From NCBI GenBank assembly GCA_903994525.1, contig CAJEXW010000002.1:62001-126000 (forward strand): a DNA stretch of 64,000 nucleotides. The letters run 5' to 3'. Shown in pieces: positions 9,395 to 19,380 of this stretch. Each line of letters starts with the position of its first letter. The stretch's first letter is position 1. The stretch is from an uncultured Chlorobiaceae bacterium (GTDB taxonomy: Bacteria; Bacteroidota; Chlorobiia; Chlorobiales; Chlorobiaceae). Position numbers and translations under genes: made by a program. The notes under the pieces were generated by a model. That model ran no database searches and was not told the DNA's origin. It saw only the letters and a program-made list of their open reading frames with translations.

Positions 9395-10789
9395 ATGGAT
9401 ATTAAGGGTAAAAGAATTTCGGTGATTGGCGCGGGCAAGAGCGGTCTTGCTGTAGCTGAGTTGCTTGCTCAAGAGAGTGCGAAGGTACTGCTCAGTGAGG
9501 TCGGAGTGATTGGTGAGAGGGAGAGAGTCCGGCTTAAGGAGCTACAGATTCCCTATGAGCAGGAGGGGCATTCTGAACGGGTGTATGATGCCGATTTTTG
9601 TGTTATCAGTCCGGGTATTCCGCCTTCTGCTCATGTCGTGCAGGCTATGCAGGCAAAAGCAGTTCCCCTCTTCAGCGAGATTGAGATTGCCAGCCTTTTT
9701 TGTAAGGCAAGGATTGTCGGGATTACCGGTACGGATGGAAAAACTACCACATCAACCATTGTTCATCGTATTTGTACGACGGATGGGCTCCGGCAAGGTT
9801 ATCGCTCGTTCAGTGTCGGAAATATCGGAGTTCCATTTTCCTCCTTGGTTAAGGAGATGGGCACCGCTGATGTCGCTGTCGTGGAGTTGAGCAGTTACCA
9901 GCTTGAGCGCTCACCGACCTTCCGGCCTGACGTTGCTGTTATTACTAACATCACACCTGATCATCTCGATCGTTATCAAGGAGAGATTGAGAGCTATGCT
10001 GCTGCAAAGTTCCGCATCTATGCTAACCAGAGGGGTGCTGATACGCTGGTCTATAATGCCGATGATCTCCGTCTCTCTACCCATTTTGCCTCGAATGCTG
10101 CTCGATTCCCTTTCAGTATTATTCCCTTTGGAATGGAGTCGGATGCTGATGGTGGGAGTGGGCATCGAATGGTTGTGCTGGACGGAAAGAGGGTTGTTGT
10201 ACGGACACCAAAAGGGGATGACGAGGTGATGGAAACCTCTGATTTTTTGAAAAACAGTTTTCGGGGACGGCACAATATTTCAAACGTGCTTGCAGCCGTT
10301 GCTGTGGCAAAAGCCTTGGGAATTGGTCATGATCCTGTTCGTTCGGCACTTCAACTTTTCGAAGGTGTGGAGCACCGCCAGGAATTTGTCAGGAACATCA
10401 ATGGTGTTGACTGGGTAAACGATTCAAAGGCGACCAACCTCAATGCGATGCGTCAGGCGCTCGATTCGATTCCGTCAACAGCGGTCCTTATTGCCGGGGG
10501 AAGGGATAAAGGAAACGATTATGAGGTCATTGCCGGGATTGTCAGGCAGAAAATCTCTCTGCTGATTGCCATTGGTGAATCTCAGGAGAAGATCATGGCC
10601 TTTTTTGAAGGGCAGGTTCCTCTCAGGAGAGCAGCTTCACTTGAAGAGGCCCTCCTTATTGCCCTTGAGGCAGCTCGGCCTGGTCAGACGGTGCTTTTTT
10701 CGCCTGGATGCGCAAGTTTCGATATGTTTGATAATTTTGAGGAGCGCGGGCGTTATTTTAAACAAGGCGTTCATCATTTACTGTTATGA
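9395..10789 (+). CDS. murD: UDP-MurNAc-L-alanine:D-glutamate ligase MurD
   Basis: Cytoplasmic ligase adding D-Glu to UDP-MurNAc-L-Ala. The 464-residue protein begins with the dinucleotide-fold-like IGAGKSGLAVAELL, then has ITGTDGKTTTS (about 110-120), VVELSSYQLE, NITPDHLDRY and the C-terminal AGGRDKGNDY and FSPGCASFDMFDNFEERG blocks diagnostic for MurD. Its TGA overlaps the ATG of ftsW, so the pair is translationally coupled. Confidence 0.96.
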   Translation: MDIKGKRISVIGAGKSGLAVAELLAQESAKVLLSEVGVIGERERVRLKELQIPYEQEGHSERVYDADFCVISPGIPPSAHVVQAMQAKAVPLFSEIEIASLFCKARIVGITGTDGKTTTSTIVHRICTTDGLRQGYRSFSVGNIGVPFSSLVKEMGTADVAVVELSSYQLERSPTFRPDVAVITNITPDHLDRYQGEIESYAAAKFRIYANQRGADTLVYNADDLRLSTHFASNAARFPFSIIPFGMESDADGGSGHRMVVLDGKRVVVRTPKGDDEVMETSDFLKNSFRGRHNISNVLAAVAVAKALGIGHDPVRSALQLFEGVEHRQEFVRNINGVDWVNDSKATNLNAMRQALDSIPSTAVLIAGGRDKGNDYEVIAGIVRQKISLLIAIGESQEKIMAFFEGQVPLRRAASLEEALLIALEAARPGQTVLFSPGCASFDMFDNFEERGRYFKQGVHHLLL

Positions 10790-11994
10790 TGAACAGTGAA
10801 TACATGGGTGGGGCTCCACCATCTTCAGCCTTTGAGCCCTTGGTCACTCTCTCAACCGGGGAGGTTATTGCCGGAAAACTATTGATGCTCATTGTGTTTC
10901 TTCTGATGTGCATAGGCATTGTTATTGTTTACAGCAGCGGGGCGGGTTGGGCGGCTACCAAATACTCCAGTTCGGAGTATTTTCTCTGGCGGCAACTCAC
11001 CTTTGCCGTGCTGGGAAGTTTTACTGTTCTACTCGTCGCTCAACTCGATTATCATCTTTTCTGGAAAACCAGCAAGATTATTCTTTTTGCCAGTATAGTG
11101 TTGCTAACGCTTCTGCTGGCCATGAAGCTGGTTGGTCTTATCTCTGGCGCAGCGCGCTGGATTGGTTTTGGGCCTATAAAATTTCAGGTGTCAGATTTTG
11201 CAAAGTATGCCATCATCTTTCATTTCTCAAGGTTGATTACTGAAAAGCAGAGCTATATCAAGGATTTGAATAACTCCTATTATCCGTTGCTGACGTTGTT
11301 GATGATTGTTGTGGCTCTTGTGGCCCTCGAACCTAATTTCAGTACGGCATCATTGATCGCGTTGATTGGTTTTATGCTGATGTTTATTGGTGGCGTTAAT
11401 GTTCGCCATCTACTGACAACGTTTTCACTGTTGATACCTGTTGCAGGTATTTTTGCCATTGCGGCACCATATAGGGTCGCACGGTTGCTCTCTTTTACGA
11501 GCGGAAATGAAAAAGGGTTAAGCTATCAAGTTGTCCAGGCGTTGATTGGCCTTGGCAATGGAGGGTTGTTTGGTCTGGGGATCGGTGCCAGCAAGCAGAG
11601 GGATCTTTACCTTCCGCTCTCATATAACGACTTCGTTTTTGTTGTGGTTGGAGAGGAGTATGGATTCCTTGGAGCTTTGGCGGTTATTACGTTGTTTTCC
11701 GGTTTTTTTATCTGTGGTATCATTATTGCCAAGCATGCACCGGATAATTTTGGTAAATATGTGGCCAGTGGCATTACGACAGCAATTTCACTTTTTGCTT
11801 TCATTAATATTGCCGTTGCCTGTCATCTGCTTCCGACCACGGGTGTTGCACTTCCCTTCATCAGCTATGGTGGTACTGCGCTTTTGTTTAACTCTCTTGG
11901 TGTTGGTATTCTTATGAGTATATCACGTCACAAAAAACGGGAGCTTCAGAAACTGCGTCAGCCTGATGCCACTCAAAGAAGGGGTGTTCTATGA
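10786..11994 (+). CDS. ftsW: Septal peptidoglycan polymerase FtsW (SEDS family)
   Basis: Membrane glycosyltransferase that polymerises lipid II at the septum with FtsI. The 402-residue protein is polytopic (about ten membrane segments) and carries SEDS signatures: [49 protein letters not shown] and [18 protein letters not shown]. The position between murD and murG favours FtsW over RodA. Two consecutive ATGs (10786, 10789) overlap the murD stop; the first is used here. It overlaps murG by 4 nt. Confidence 0.95.
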   Translation: MMNSEYMGGAPPSSAFEPLVTLSTGEVIAGKLLMLIVFLLMCIGIVIVYSSGAGWAATKYSSSEYFLWRQLTFAVLGSFTVLLVAQLDYHLFWKTSKIILFASIVLLTLLLAMKLVGLISGAARWIGFGPIKFQVSDFAKYAIIFHFSRLITEKQSYIKDLNNSYYPLLTLLMIVVALVALEPNFSTASLIALIGFMLMFIGGVNVRHLLTTFSLLIPVAGIFAIAAPYRVARLLSFTSGNEKGLSYQVVQALIGLGNGGLFGLGIGASKQRDLYLPLSYNDFVFVVVGEEYGFLGALAVITLFSGFFICGIIIAKHAPDNFGKYVASGITTAISLFAFINIAVACHLLPTTGVALPFISYGGTALLFNSLGVGILMSISRHKKRELQKLRQPDATQRRGVL

Positions 11995-13088
11995 ATTTCC
12001 TTTTTGCAGGAGGCGGAACTGGCGGCCATTTGTACCCGGCAGTTGCAATGGCTGGAGAGCTTAAGAGGCTTTTGCCGGATGTCACTCTCTCATTTGTCGG
12101 GACGACCAGCGGGATTGAGGCGACTGAGCTTCCAAAACTTGGTTACAAGCTACATCTTCTCCCGGTGCGAGGGCTAAAACGAGGGCGCTCACTGGTTGAC
12201 CTGTTTGCAAACCTTGGAGTCCTCTTTGATTTTGTGCGCGCTTTTGTTCGTGCTATTTTTCTTGTTCATCGCGAGTCTCCTGATGTTGTTGTTGGTACAG
12301 GAGGATTTGTCAGTGCTCCACTGCTGCTTGCGGCCCAGGTCATGCGAAAAAAAACGCTTATTCAGGAGCAGAATGCTTTTCCTGGTGTGACAACGAAACT
12401 GCTTGCCATGCTGGCCAGTGAGGTACATCTCTCATTTGAAGATGCCCGACGGTTTCTTCCAAAATCGAGCAGGGTTTTTGTCTCCGGCAATCCAGCCCGA
12501 TTGTTCGAGGTTGAAGATGTTTCAATTGCCAGAGCACAGTTTGCTCTGCACCAAGCGCGTCCGACGCTTCTTGTGTTTGGGGGAAGTCGGGGTGCTCGTG
12601 CCATAAATAACGCTCTGCTTCAACATTGTCAGGCGATTATCGAGTCATGTAATCTTGTCTGGCAGACCGGTGCGCTCGATTATGAGCGGATCAAGGGGGA
12701 GCTTGCTCCCTCCCCATATCTCTGGCTTGGAGCTTATATCGAAAATATGGGTGCGGCTTACAGCGCAGCCGACCTGGTGCTCTGCCGGGCAGGTGCCTCC
12801 TCTCTTGCTGAGGTGACAAATCTTGGTAAGCCCACTCTTCTTGTTCCTTACCCTTATGCGACGGGAGACCATCAACGTCATAATGCAAGGTCACTTGTGG
12901 AGGGTGGGGCTGCTACAGTGATTGAAGATGATTCTCTTGGAGAGGCGGCATCGCTAACAAAAATTTTTGCTTTATTGAAGAATCCCTCAATATTGAAGGA
13001 GATGGGAGCGGCTTCACGGAAACTGGCCTATCCCGATGCAGCCCGTCACCTTGCGTTACGCATTATTGCTCTTGCAAAAAAAAATTAA
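11991..13088 (+). CDS. murG: Lipid II synthase MurG (GlcNAc transferase)
   Basis: Peripheral membrane glycosyltransferase (GT28) adding GlcNAc to lipid I. The 365-residue protein has the N-terminal [15 protein letters not shown] loop, the membrane-associating NPAR/SGNP block (VSGNPAR), the [11 protein letters not shown] motif at the C-domain entry, and the UDP-GlcNAc-binding [11 protein letters not shown] and [13 protein letters not shown] segments. The start ATG overlaps the ftsW stop. murC follows 12 nt later. Confidence 0.97.
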   Translation: MNFLFAGGGTGGHLYPAVAMAGELKRLLPDVTLSFVGTTSGIEATELPKLGYKLHLLPVRGLKRGRSLVDLFANLGVLFDFVRAFVRAIFLVHRESPDVVVGTGGFVSAPLLLAAQVMRKKTLIQEQNAFPGVTTKLLAMLASEVHLSFEDARRFLPKSSRVFVSGNPARLFEVEDVSIARAQFALHQARPTLLVFGGSRGARAINNALLQHCQAIIESCNLVWQTGALDYERIKGELAPSPYLWLGAYIENMGAAYSAADLVLCRAGASSLAEVTNLGKPTLLVPYPYATGDHQRHNARSLVEGGAATVIEDDSLGEAASLTKIFALLKNPSILKEMGAASRKLAYPDAARHLALRIIALAKKN

Positions 13089-13100
13089 GGAGTCGGATCC

Positions 13101-14492
13101 ATGGAATTGGGAAGAACAAAAAGTGTTCATATCGTTGGAATTGGTGGCGCGGGGATGAGTGCTATAGCCGAATTGCTCCTTAAATCAGACTTTGGTGTTA
13201 CAGGTTCTGACCTTTCGACGGGAGAGGTGACCGATAAACTTGCTGAGTTGGGAGCTGTCATTTATAAGGGGCACCGGGCTGAACAGGTTACTTCATGTGA
13301 TGTGGTCGTCTACTCCTCTGCGATTCAGTCTGAGGTGAATATTGAGATCATTGCTGCCAGAAAAGCTGGCATTCCGGTCATCAAGCGAGATGAGATGCTT
13401 GGCGAGCTGATGCGCTATAAGTACGGAATATGTATTTCCGGGACGCATGGCAAGACAACGACAACTGCCATGATTGCCACCATGTTGATCGAATCGGGAG
13501 AGTCGCCGACAGTCATGATTGGCGGCATATCTGATTATCTGAAGGGGAGCACGGTGGTCGGTGAGGGGAAATATATGGTTATTGAGGCCGATGAGTATGA
13601 CCGTGCTTTTCTGAAACTCACCCCGACGATTGCCATTGTGAACAGTCTTGAGTCAGAACACATGGACACCTATGGCACTCTGGAGGAGCTGAAGCAGGCC
13701 TTTATCGCCTTTGCCAACAAGGTGCCATTTTATGGCCGGGTTATCTGCTGTGTTGACTGGCCGGAGATCAGAAAGATTATTCCAGCAATGAACCGTCTCT
13801 ATACCACTTTTGGTATTGATGAGCCTGCCGATGTGACTGCTTTTGACATTGTGCTTGAAAAAGAGCGCACAATGTTCACCGTGAACGCTTTTGGCTCTGA
13901 ATATCGGGAGGTCTGTATCAATGTTCCTGGACGGCATAATGTTCTCAATGCTCTGGCAGCCTTTTCGGCAGGTCTGGAGCTGGGAATCACGCCCGAAAAG
14001 CTGATTGCGGGTCTTGGACAGTACAGTGGTATGAGAAGGCGCTTCCAGGTGAAATACAATAACGGTTCCGGGCTTATGGTTGTCGATGATTACGCTCATC
14101 ACCCTTCAGAGGTGAAGGCAACAGTGAGGGCGGCCAAAAGTGGCTGGGTTGAGTCGAAGGTCATTGCCATATTTCAGCCGCATCTTTTTTCTCGTACCAG
14201 AGAGTTTGCTGATGAATATGGGTGGGCTCTCTCAAGGGCAGATGTTGTCTATGTTGCGGATGTCTACCCATCCCGGGAAAAGGCTGAGGATTACCCTGGT
14301 GTTGGAGGTGATTTGGTTGCAGCATCCGTCCGGAAGGCGGGTGGAAAGCATGTAGAGTTTATTGCTGATCGTGAGGCTTTGTATGCTCTTGTTATGGAGC
14401 AGGCGGTAAACGGGAATATGCTTCTTTTTATGGGAGCCGGAGATATTACCCAACTCGCCTCACGAGTTGCAGAATGTTGCAATGCTCTCTGA
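13101..14492 (+). CDS. murC: UDP-MurNAc:L-alanine ligase MurC
   Basis: First amino-acid ligase of the pathway, adding L-Ala to UDP-MurNAc. The 463-residue protein has [15 protein letters not shown] at about 12-26, the P-loop GTHGKTTTT at 114-122, [12 protein letters not shown], the [10 protein letters not shown] block and the C-terminal FMGAGDI motif. Its substrate UDP-MurNAc can come from MurA/MurB, whose genes are absent here, or from the salvage genes at 36355-38315. A GGAG site at 13089-13092 precedes the ATG. Confidence 0.97.
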   Translation: MELGRTKSVHIVGIGGAGMSAIAELLLKSDFGVTGSDLSTGEVTDKLAELGAVIYKGHRAEQVTSCDVVVYSSAIQSEVNIEIIAARKAGIPVIKRDEMLGELMRYKYGICISGTHGKTTTTAMIATMLIESGESPTVMIGGISDYLKGSTVVGEGKYMVIEADEYDRAFLKLTPTIAIVNSLESEHMDTYGTLEELKQAFIAFANKVPFYGRVICCVDWPEIRKIIPAMNRLYTTFGIDEPADVTAFDIVLEKERTMFTVNAFGSEYREVCINVPGRHNVLNALAAFSAGLELGITPEKLIAGLGQYSGMRRRFQVKYNNGSGLMVVDDYAHHPSEVKATVRAAKSGWVESKVIAIFQPHLFSRTREFADEYGWALSRADVVYVADVYPSREKAEDYPGVGGDLVAASVRKAGGKHVEFIADREALYALVMEQAVNGNMLLFMGAGDITQLASRVAECCNAL

Positions 14493-14557
14493 TGGCCTCC
14501 CTATTGGCAATGCCTGCGAGCTGTGTCATGAAAGAACAAAATTGTTTTTATGCCTGA
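14492..14557 (+). CDS. Possible 21-codon linking ORF between murC and ftsQ
   Basis: An ATG at 14492 overlaps the murC stop (TGATG) and opens a 21-residue frame (beginning [11 protein letters not shown]) whose TGA at 14555 lies just past the ftsQ ATG at 14550. ftsQ has no recognisable ribosome site, so ribosomes terminating on murC could pass through this short frame and restart at ftsQ. Nothing indicates that the peptide itself has a function. It may be chance, since the gap is only 57 nt. Confidence 0.2.
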   Translation: MASLLAMPASCVMKEQNCFYA

Positions 14558-15416
14558 TTCTGAACAGAGGGAATATTCAGACTATCTGACGGAGCCAGAA
14601 TCCGGGGAGTCACGGATCACTCCGTCACCGGGCTTTGGTGGCAGCAGATTGCTGCTGCTCATTATCTTTTTGTCTGTTCTTGCAGCACTTGCCGTCCTGG
14701 CAACATCAGCATCTCACTGGAAAAAAGAGGTTATTGTGCGGGGATTTGTTGTTGATGGAGAATCAATTATTCCTGAGTTGGAGTTGATGTCACGACTATC
14801 TGATTATAAAGGGGCAAATCTTCAGGATATTGATACCGATGAGCTGAAACGGAGGGTTATGGTGCATCCCTATCTTCACGATGTCGTCATCAACAAGGAG
14901 TTGAACGGAATAGTGCGGATCGTAGTGCAAGAGAGAAAGCCAGTTGCACTTGCGGTGCTGGGTCACACGACGATGGTACTTGATCGCGAAGGCTTTCTGC
15001 TGCCATGGAGGCAAGAGGTTGCTGAGCGTTTCCCGAATCTGTTTTCAATCGCCGGTATTGGTCATTTGAAGGTTGCAAAAAATGGTCTCCAGCAACTTGA
15101 CGGGCGGGATGTTTCTGTGATAGTTCAGTTTCTTGATGCCCTTTCAGGGGCAGATTATGCCAGGTTGCTTATCAGGGAATTGCATCTTGCAGGGAACAAT
15201 TTGAGCTGGTGTATTGCGATGACCGCACCCACCCGTTTTATTGTTGGTAATGATGGCAACTTTAAGGAAAAGTTGAAAAAATTTGAGATATTCTGGCAAA
15301 AGGTTGTTTCAAAAAAAGGGTTTGGCTTTTATGACACGGTTGATCTGCGGTTTCGAGAAAGGGTTTTTACCACAGACTCGGTCTCTGCTGAAGCAAAACC
15401 GGGTCTTTCCATGTGA
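14550..15416 (+). CDS. ftsQ: Cell division protein FtsQ (POTRA domain)
   Basis: Bitopic divisome protein; the periplasmic part interacts with FtsL/FtsB. The 288-residue protein has a charged cytoplasmic stretch of about 33 residues, one membrane segment (about 34-55, LLLLIIFLSVLAALAVLAT), then a POTRA-like domain (VIVRGFVVDGESIIPELELMS onward, with VHPYLHDVVINKELNG and VQERKPVALAV) and the FtsQ/DivIB beta domain. It lies between murC and ftsA as in most dcw clusters. murB and ddl, which often precede it, are missing. Confidence 0.88.
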   Translation: MPDSEQREYSDYLTEPESGESRITPSPGFGGSRLLLLIIFLSVLAALAVLATSASHWKKEVIVRGFVVDGESIIPELELMSRLSDYKGANLQDIDTDELKRRVMVHPYLHDVVINKELNGIVRIVVQERKPVALAVLGHTTMVLDREGFLLPWRQEVAERFPNLFSIAGIGHLKVAKNGLQQLDGRDVSVIVQFLDALSGADYARLLIRELHLAGNNLSWCIAMTAPTRFIVGNDGNFKEKLKKFEIFWQKVVSKKGFGFYDTVDLRFRERVFTTDSVSAEAKPGLSM

Positions 15417-15437
15417 TAATCATGCAAGTGTAGAACG

Positions 15438-16739
15438 ATGCTGAAAAGCGATATAGCGGTGGGTCTTGATATTGGAACGACGAAGGTTTGCGTTGTGGTC
15501 GCTGAAAAGGATGAACTCGGCAAGCTGAATGTGCTCGGCAAGGGGCGCTCCAATTCGGATGGTCTTCAGCGGGCGACGGTTGTCAATATCAACAAGACGG
15601 TAGCTGCGATCAGAGCAGCAGTAGCCGATGCTGAGCGCGAGTCCTCAATTCGCATTCACGGAGTGAATGTAGGTATCTCCGGTGCTCATGTTCACTGCAT
15701 TCACAGTAATTCCGAGATCAGTATCAACCAGACCGGAATTGTCAATGAATCTGATGTAAAGCGTTTTTTGGAGAAGGCAAAAACTAATATTCGTTATCTG
15801 GATATTGACCATGAAATAATTCATGTGATTCCCCAGGAGTTTATTGTTGATGATCAAGAGGGTCTCCTCGATCCGATTGGAATGGCCGGGACGACGATGA
15901 GAGGTAGTGCCTATATTGTCGTTGGATTGAGAACAAAGATTCGCAACATCAGGCAGTGTGTTGAGAAAGCTGGACTGGAGATAAGTGCAGTGACCTTTGA
16001 GCCGGTAGCGTCGGGTATGGCGGTTATGAAGGAGCGGGAGAAAAAAAGTGGTGTGGTCGTCATTGATATTGGCGGCGGAACTACTGAAGTTGCGATATAT
16101 ATTGATGGAGCGATTCGCTATTCCGAGGTGATCAAGGTTGCCGCCAATGATGTGACCCTTGATATTGCACATGGAGTAAGGGCTCTGTATGAAGTGGCTG
16201 AGGATCTCAAGATAAAATATGGATGCGCATACTGTAAACTTGGCGGAGAGGATGAAGAGCTGCTTATTGAGGGCATAGAGGGTCGTCCACAGAAATCAGT
16301 GCCCAGGAGTTCGCTGACGATGATCATTGAAGCGCGCATGATGGAGATACTGGAGCTGGTACGCGATTCAGTCAAACGTTCAGGTTATTATGAGTATCTT
16401 AACGCCGGAGCGATAATAACCGGCGGGGGTTCGCTGCTTCCTGGAACAGAGGATCTCACCCATGATATACTTGGTCTTGATGTTCGAATTGGTTATCCAG
16501 AAGGGGTTTCGGGAGGCATCAAGGGCTCCGTCAATAATCCGATGTATGCAACAGTGATGGGCCTCGTGGCCCATGCTTTTCAGAATAACCTTTCGGTAAA
16601 TCACAGTTTTGCCTCTACGGCCGAGGTTCTCCCTGCTGATGTATCCTCTGGATCACACGAGGGAGCCGAAAGACAGGAGTCCTCTCCGGCCGGAAATAAA
16701 ATTGTGGACCGTATGAAGAAATTTTGGGATAACCTGTGA
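15438..16739 (+). CDS. ftsA: Cell division protein FtsA
   Basis: Actin-like ATPase that tethers FtsZ to the membrane. The 433-residue protein begins with the phosphate-1 loop AVGLDIGTTKVCVVV (about 7-21), contains the SHS2-type 1C insertion, the phosphate-2 stretch VVIDIGGGTTEVAIY and the adenosine loop IITGGGSLLPG, and ends with an amphipathic helix (DRMKKFWDNL) that fits the membrane-targeting sequence. It stands directly before ftsZ with a 42-nt gap. Confidence 0.96.
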   Translation: MLKSDIAVGLDIGTTKVCVVVAEKDELGKLNVLGKGRSNSDGLQRATVVNINKTVAAIRAAVADAERESSIRIHGVNVGISGAHVHCIHSNSEISINQTGIVNESDVKRFLEKAKTNIRYLDIDHEIIHVIPQEFIVDDQEGLLDPIGMAGTTMRGSAYIVVGLRTKIRNIRQCVEKAGLEISAVTFEPVASGMAVMKEREKKSGVVVIDIGGGTTEVAIYIDGAIRYSEVIKVAANDVTLDIAHGVRALYEVAEDLKIKYGCAYCKLGGEDEELLIEGIEGRPQKSVPRSSLTMIIEARMMEILELVRDSVKRSGYYEYLNAGAIITGGGSLLPGTEDLTHDILGLDVRIGYPEGVSGGIKGSVNNPMYATVMGLVAHAFQNNLSVNHSFASTAEVLPADVSSGSHEGAERQESSPAGNKIVDRMKKFWDNL

Positions 16740-16781
16740 TCAACGAGAGACAATAAGAGCGGTTTAACGTGGAGATGAACG

Positions 16782-18074
16782 ATGGCATTTGAGCTGGATC
16801 CTGGCCTGTTTGACAGTGACCAGGGCAAAGGTGTGACAATACGGATTGTTGGTGTCGGTGGTTGCGGTGGCAATGCCGTCAATAATATGATTGATCGGAA
16901 AATAAGTGGGGTTGAGTACATAGTTTTTAATACGGATCGTCAGGCACTCCTGAATTCAAAGGCTCCACTCAGGGTGCAAATTGGCAAGAAAGCAACGAGT
17001 GGGCTTGGCGCGGGGGCTGACCCCGCCAAAGGTCGTCAGGCGGCTGAAGATGACAGGGAGATTATTGCTGCCCAGCTCCGTGGCGCTGATCTTGTTTTTA
17101 TAGCCGCAGGTATGGGCAAGGGTACTGGCACGGGTGCAGCCCCTGTCATTGCCTCTATTGCCCGGAACATGGGAATACTCACCATTGGTGTGGTGACCAG
17201 GCCATTTAACTTTGAAGGTCAGGTCAAGTCAAAAATTGCAGATGGGGGTATTGCTGAGCTCCGCAAATATATTGATACCCTTATTCTCGTTGAAAATGAG
17301 AAGATTCTCAGTATTGCTGAAGAGGGGGTAAGCGCCACTGAAGCATTCAATATGGCAAATGATGTACTTTATAGAGCAGCAAAAGGTATTGCCGACATTA
17401 TTACCCGGCATGGGCATGTGAATGTCGACTTCGCAGATGTCAGGAGCATTATGTCAGGTGCAGGTGATGCTGTGATGGGCTCTGCTGCAGCAGCGGGTGA
17501 GCGACGTGCCTTGAAGGCTTCTTCTGATGCTATCAACAGCCCTCTTCTTGAGGGAGTTTCGATTAAAGGAGCAAAAGGTGTACTGGTCAATATTACCGGT
17601 CAGGTTACCATGCGAGACATGTCGGATGCCATGAATTATATTGAGGAACAGGTTGGAAGCGAGGCGAAGATTATCAATGGCTACGTTGATGAGCCGCAGG
17701 TATCGGGAGAGATCAGGGTGACGGTTATTGTGACCGGTTTCAGGCGCAAGGATATGGATGAGGGAAAAGCTCCTGCAGTACGACATCCAGTTGCTGCAGT
17801 TCCGGGCATAAGGCCGGGCCAGGCTCCGCCAACAGGCAGAAAACCAGTATCCAATTACCCGGAACGCCAGGAAGAGGATTTACGGATTCCGGCATATATT
17901 CGCAGACAGTTATCAATCCATGATCCATCCGAGATTGGTTTGAGGAAAAATACGGTACGGGACGTTGAACACCCTCCCCCGATTGTCAGTGGGCGAGGGG
18001 CACATGAGGATATCATTCAGAAAGGTTTATCAGATACGCCGGCATACCTTCGCCGGAAAAATAACGGAAATTAA
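16782..18074 (+). CDS. ftsZ: Cell division GTPase FtsZ
   Basis: Tubulin-like GTPase forming the Z ring. The 430-residue protein has [13 protein letters not shown] (about 24-36), the tubulin signature [12 protein letters not shown] (110-121), the synergy-loop region [11 protein letters not shown] and a variable linker. The conserved C-terminal peptide that binds FtsA is present as RIPAYIRRQ at 368-376. Unusually the protein continues for about 54 residues and ends with a second, similar motif, DTPAYLRRK at 418-426. It is followed by a CoA-transferase gene after only 9 nt. Confidence 0.97.
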   Translation: MAFELDPGLFDSDQGKGVTIRIVGVGGCGGNAVNNMIDRKISGVEYIVFNTDRQALLNSKAPLRVQIGKKATSGLGAGADPAKGRQAAEDDREIIAAQLRGADLVFIAAGMGKGTGTGAAPVIASIARNMGILTIGVVTRPFNFEGQVKSKIADGGIAELRKYIDTLILVENEKILSIAEEGVSATEAFNMANDVLYRAAKGIADIITRHGHVNVDFADVRSIMSGAGDAVMGSAAAAGERRALKASSDAINSPLLEGVSIKGAKGVLVNITGQVTMRDMSDAMNYIEEQVGSEAKIINGYVDEPQVSGEIRVTVIVTGFRRKDMDEGKAPAVRHPVAAVPGIRPGQAPPTGRKPVSNYPERQEEDLRIPAYIRRQLSIHDPSEIGLRKNTVRDVEHPPPIVSGRGAHEDIIQKGLSDTPAYLRRKNNGN

Positions 18075-18083
18075 AAGGGGTTC

Positions 18084-19376
18084 ATGCACTATTGTACGCT
18101 TTCCGCAGAAGATGCGGTAGCAAGAATAAAGTCAGGAGACAGAGTATTTTTGCACACTGCGGCCGCAACGCCGCAACGGTTGATTGACGCTATGGTCCAG
18201 CGGGCCGGCGAGTTAAAAAATGTTGAAATTGTAAGTCTCCACACCGAAGGTGAGGCGGCATACGCAAGGCCTGAATATCGTGAAAGTTTTAGGCTCAACG
18301 CTCTTTTTGTCGCCAAAAATGTACGGCAGTCGGTACAACATGGGGATGGAGATGCCATTCCTGTCTTTTTAAGTGATGTTCCATCACTGTTTTATAACAG
18401 GATTCTTCCACTCGATGTGGCGCTTGTTCACGTTTCACCACCTGATCGACATGGCTACTGCTCGCTTGGAGTCTCTGTTGATGCGACGCTTGCTGCGGTG
18501 CAATCTGCCAGACTGGTGATTGCACAGGTAAACCCTCAAATGCCGCGAACACATGGTGAAGGGATGCTGCACGCTAGCAAGATTCATGCGATGGTTGAGG
18601 TTGATGATCCCCTCCCGGAGACACCCCGTCATGAAATGGGAGATGTTGAGACGCGTATTGGCCGGCATATCGCCTCAATTGTAGAGGATGGCGCTACCCT
18701 ACAGATGGGTATTGGAGCGATTCCGGATGCGACCCTTGCGGCTCTTTCGGGCCACAGGGATCTTGGCATTCACTCAGAGATGTTTTCGGATGGAGTGGTC
18801 GATCTTGTCGAAAAAGGTGTGATCAACGGCAGTAAAAAAAGAAGTCACCGGGAGATCATTGTGGCAAGTTTCCTTATTGGCACAAGGCGTCTCTACGATT
18901 TTGTCGATGATAATCCGCTTGTGGAGATGCTCCCTTCAGATTATGTCAACGATACGCGGGAGATAAGGAGAAATCCGAGAGTGACAGCTATTAACAGCGC
19001 TCTTGAAATTGATATGTCTGGCCAGGTGTGCGCCGACTCAATCGGGCAGAAATATTACTCCGGTGTTGGTGGTCAGATGGACTTTATCCGGGGCGCGGCA
19101 CTCTCTAAAGGGGGCAAGCCGATTATTGCTCTTCCATCAACCACAAAGCATGGCCTCTCAAGAATTGTGCCCCAACTCAAGCCCGGTGCAGGTGTTGTTA
19201 CCACCAGAGCGCATGTGCAATACGTCGTTACCGAGTTTGGGATTGTTAATCTTCATGGGAAGAATTTGAGGCAAAGAGCTGAGGCGCTTGCAAGTATAGC
19301 TCACCCTGATTTTCGCGAAGAGATATCCCGTCAAGCCCATGAGCTCTATGGCTCTTACGGCCGGAGATTTACATAG
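18084..19376 (+). CDS. Acetyl-CoA hydrolase/transferase family protein
   Basis: Class I CoA-transferase-like enzyme of 430 residues, related to acetyl-CoA hydrolases and 4-hydroxybutyrate CoA-transferases. Visible features are the N-terminal CoA-transferase domain, the GIGAIPDATLAAL loop near 212-224, the IHSEMFSDGVVDL block that carries the expected catalytic Glu, and the C-terminal YVVTEFGIVNLHGK and RAEALASIAHPDFR blocks. Substrates cannot be read from sequence. AAAAGGGG precedes the ATG by 3 nt. It begins 9 nt after the ftsZ stop, so it is probably expressed with the dcw genes, an odd partnership. Its end faces pgeF with 4 nt between stops. Confidence 0.85.
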   Translation: MHYCTLSAEDAVARIKSGDRVFLHTAAATPQRLIDAMVQRAGELKNVEIVSLHTEGEAAYARPEYRESFRLNALFVAKNVRQSVQHGDGDAIPVFLSDVPSLFYNRILPLDVALVHVSPPDRHGYCSLGVSVDATLAAVQSARLVIAQVNPQMPRTHGEGMLHASKIHAMVEVDDPLPETPRHEMGDVETRIGRHIASIVEDGATLQMGIGAIPDATLAALSGHRDLGIHSEMFSDGVVDLVEKGVINGSKKRSHREIIVASFLIGTRRLYDFVDDNPLVEMLPSDYVNDTREIRRNPRVTAINSALEIDMSGQVCADSIGQKYYSGVGGQMDFIRGAALSKGGKPIIALPSTTKHGLSRIVPQLKPGAGVVTTRAHVQYVVTEFGIVNLHGKNLRQRAEALASIAHPDFREEISRQAHELYGSYGRRFT

Positions 19377-19380
19377 AGGG

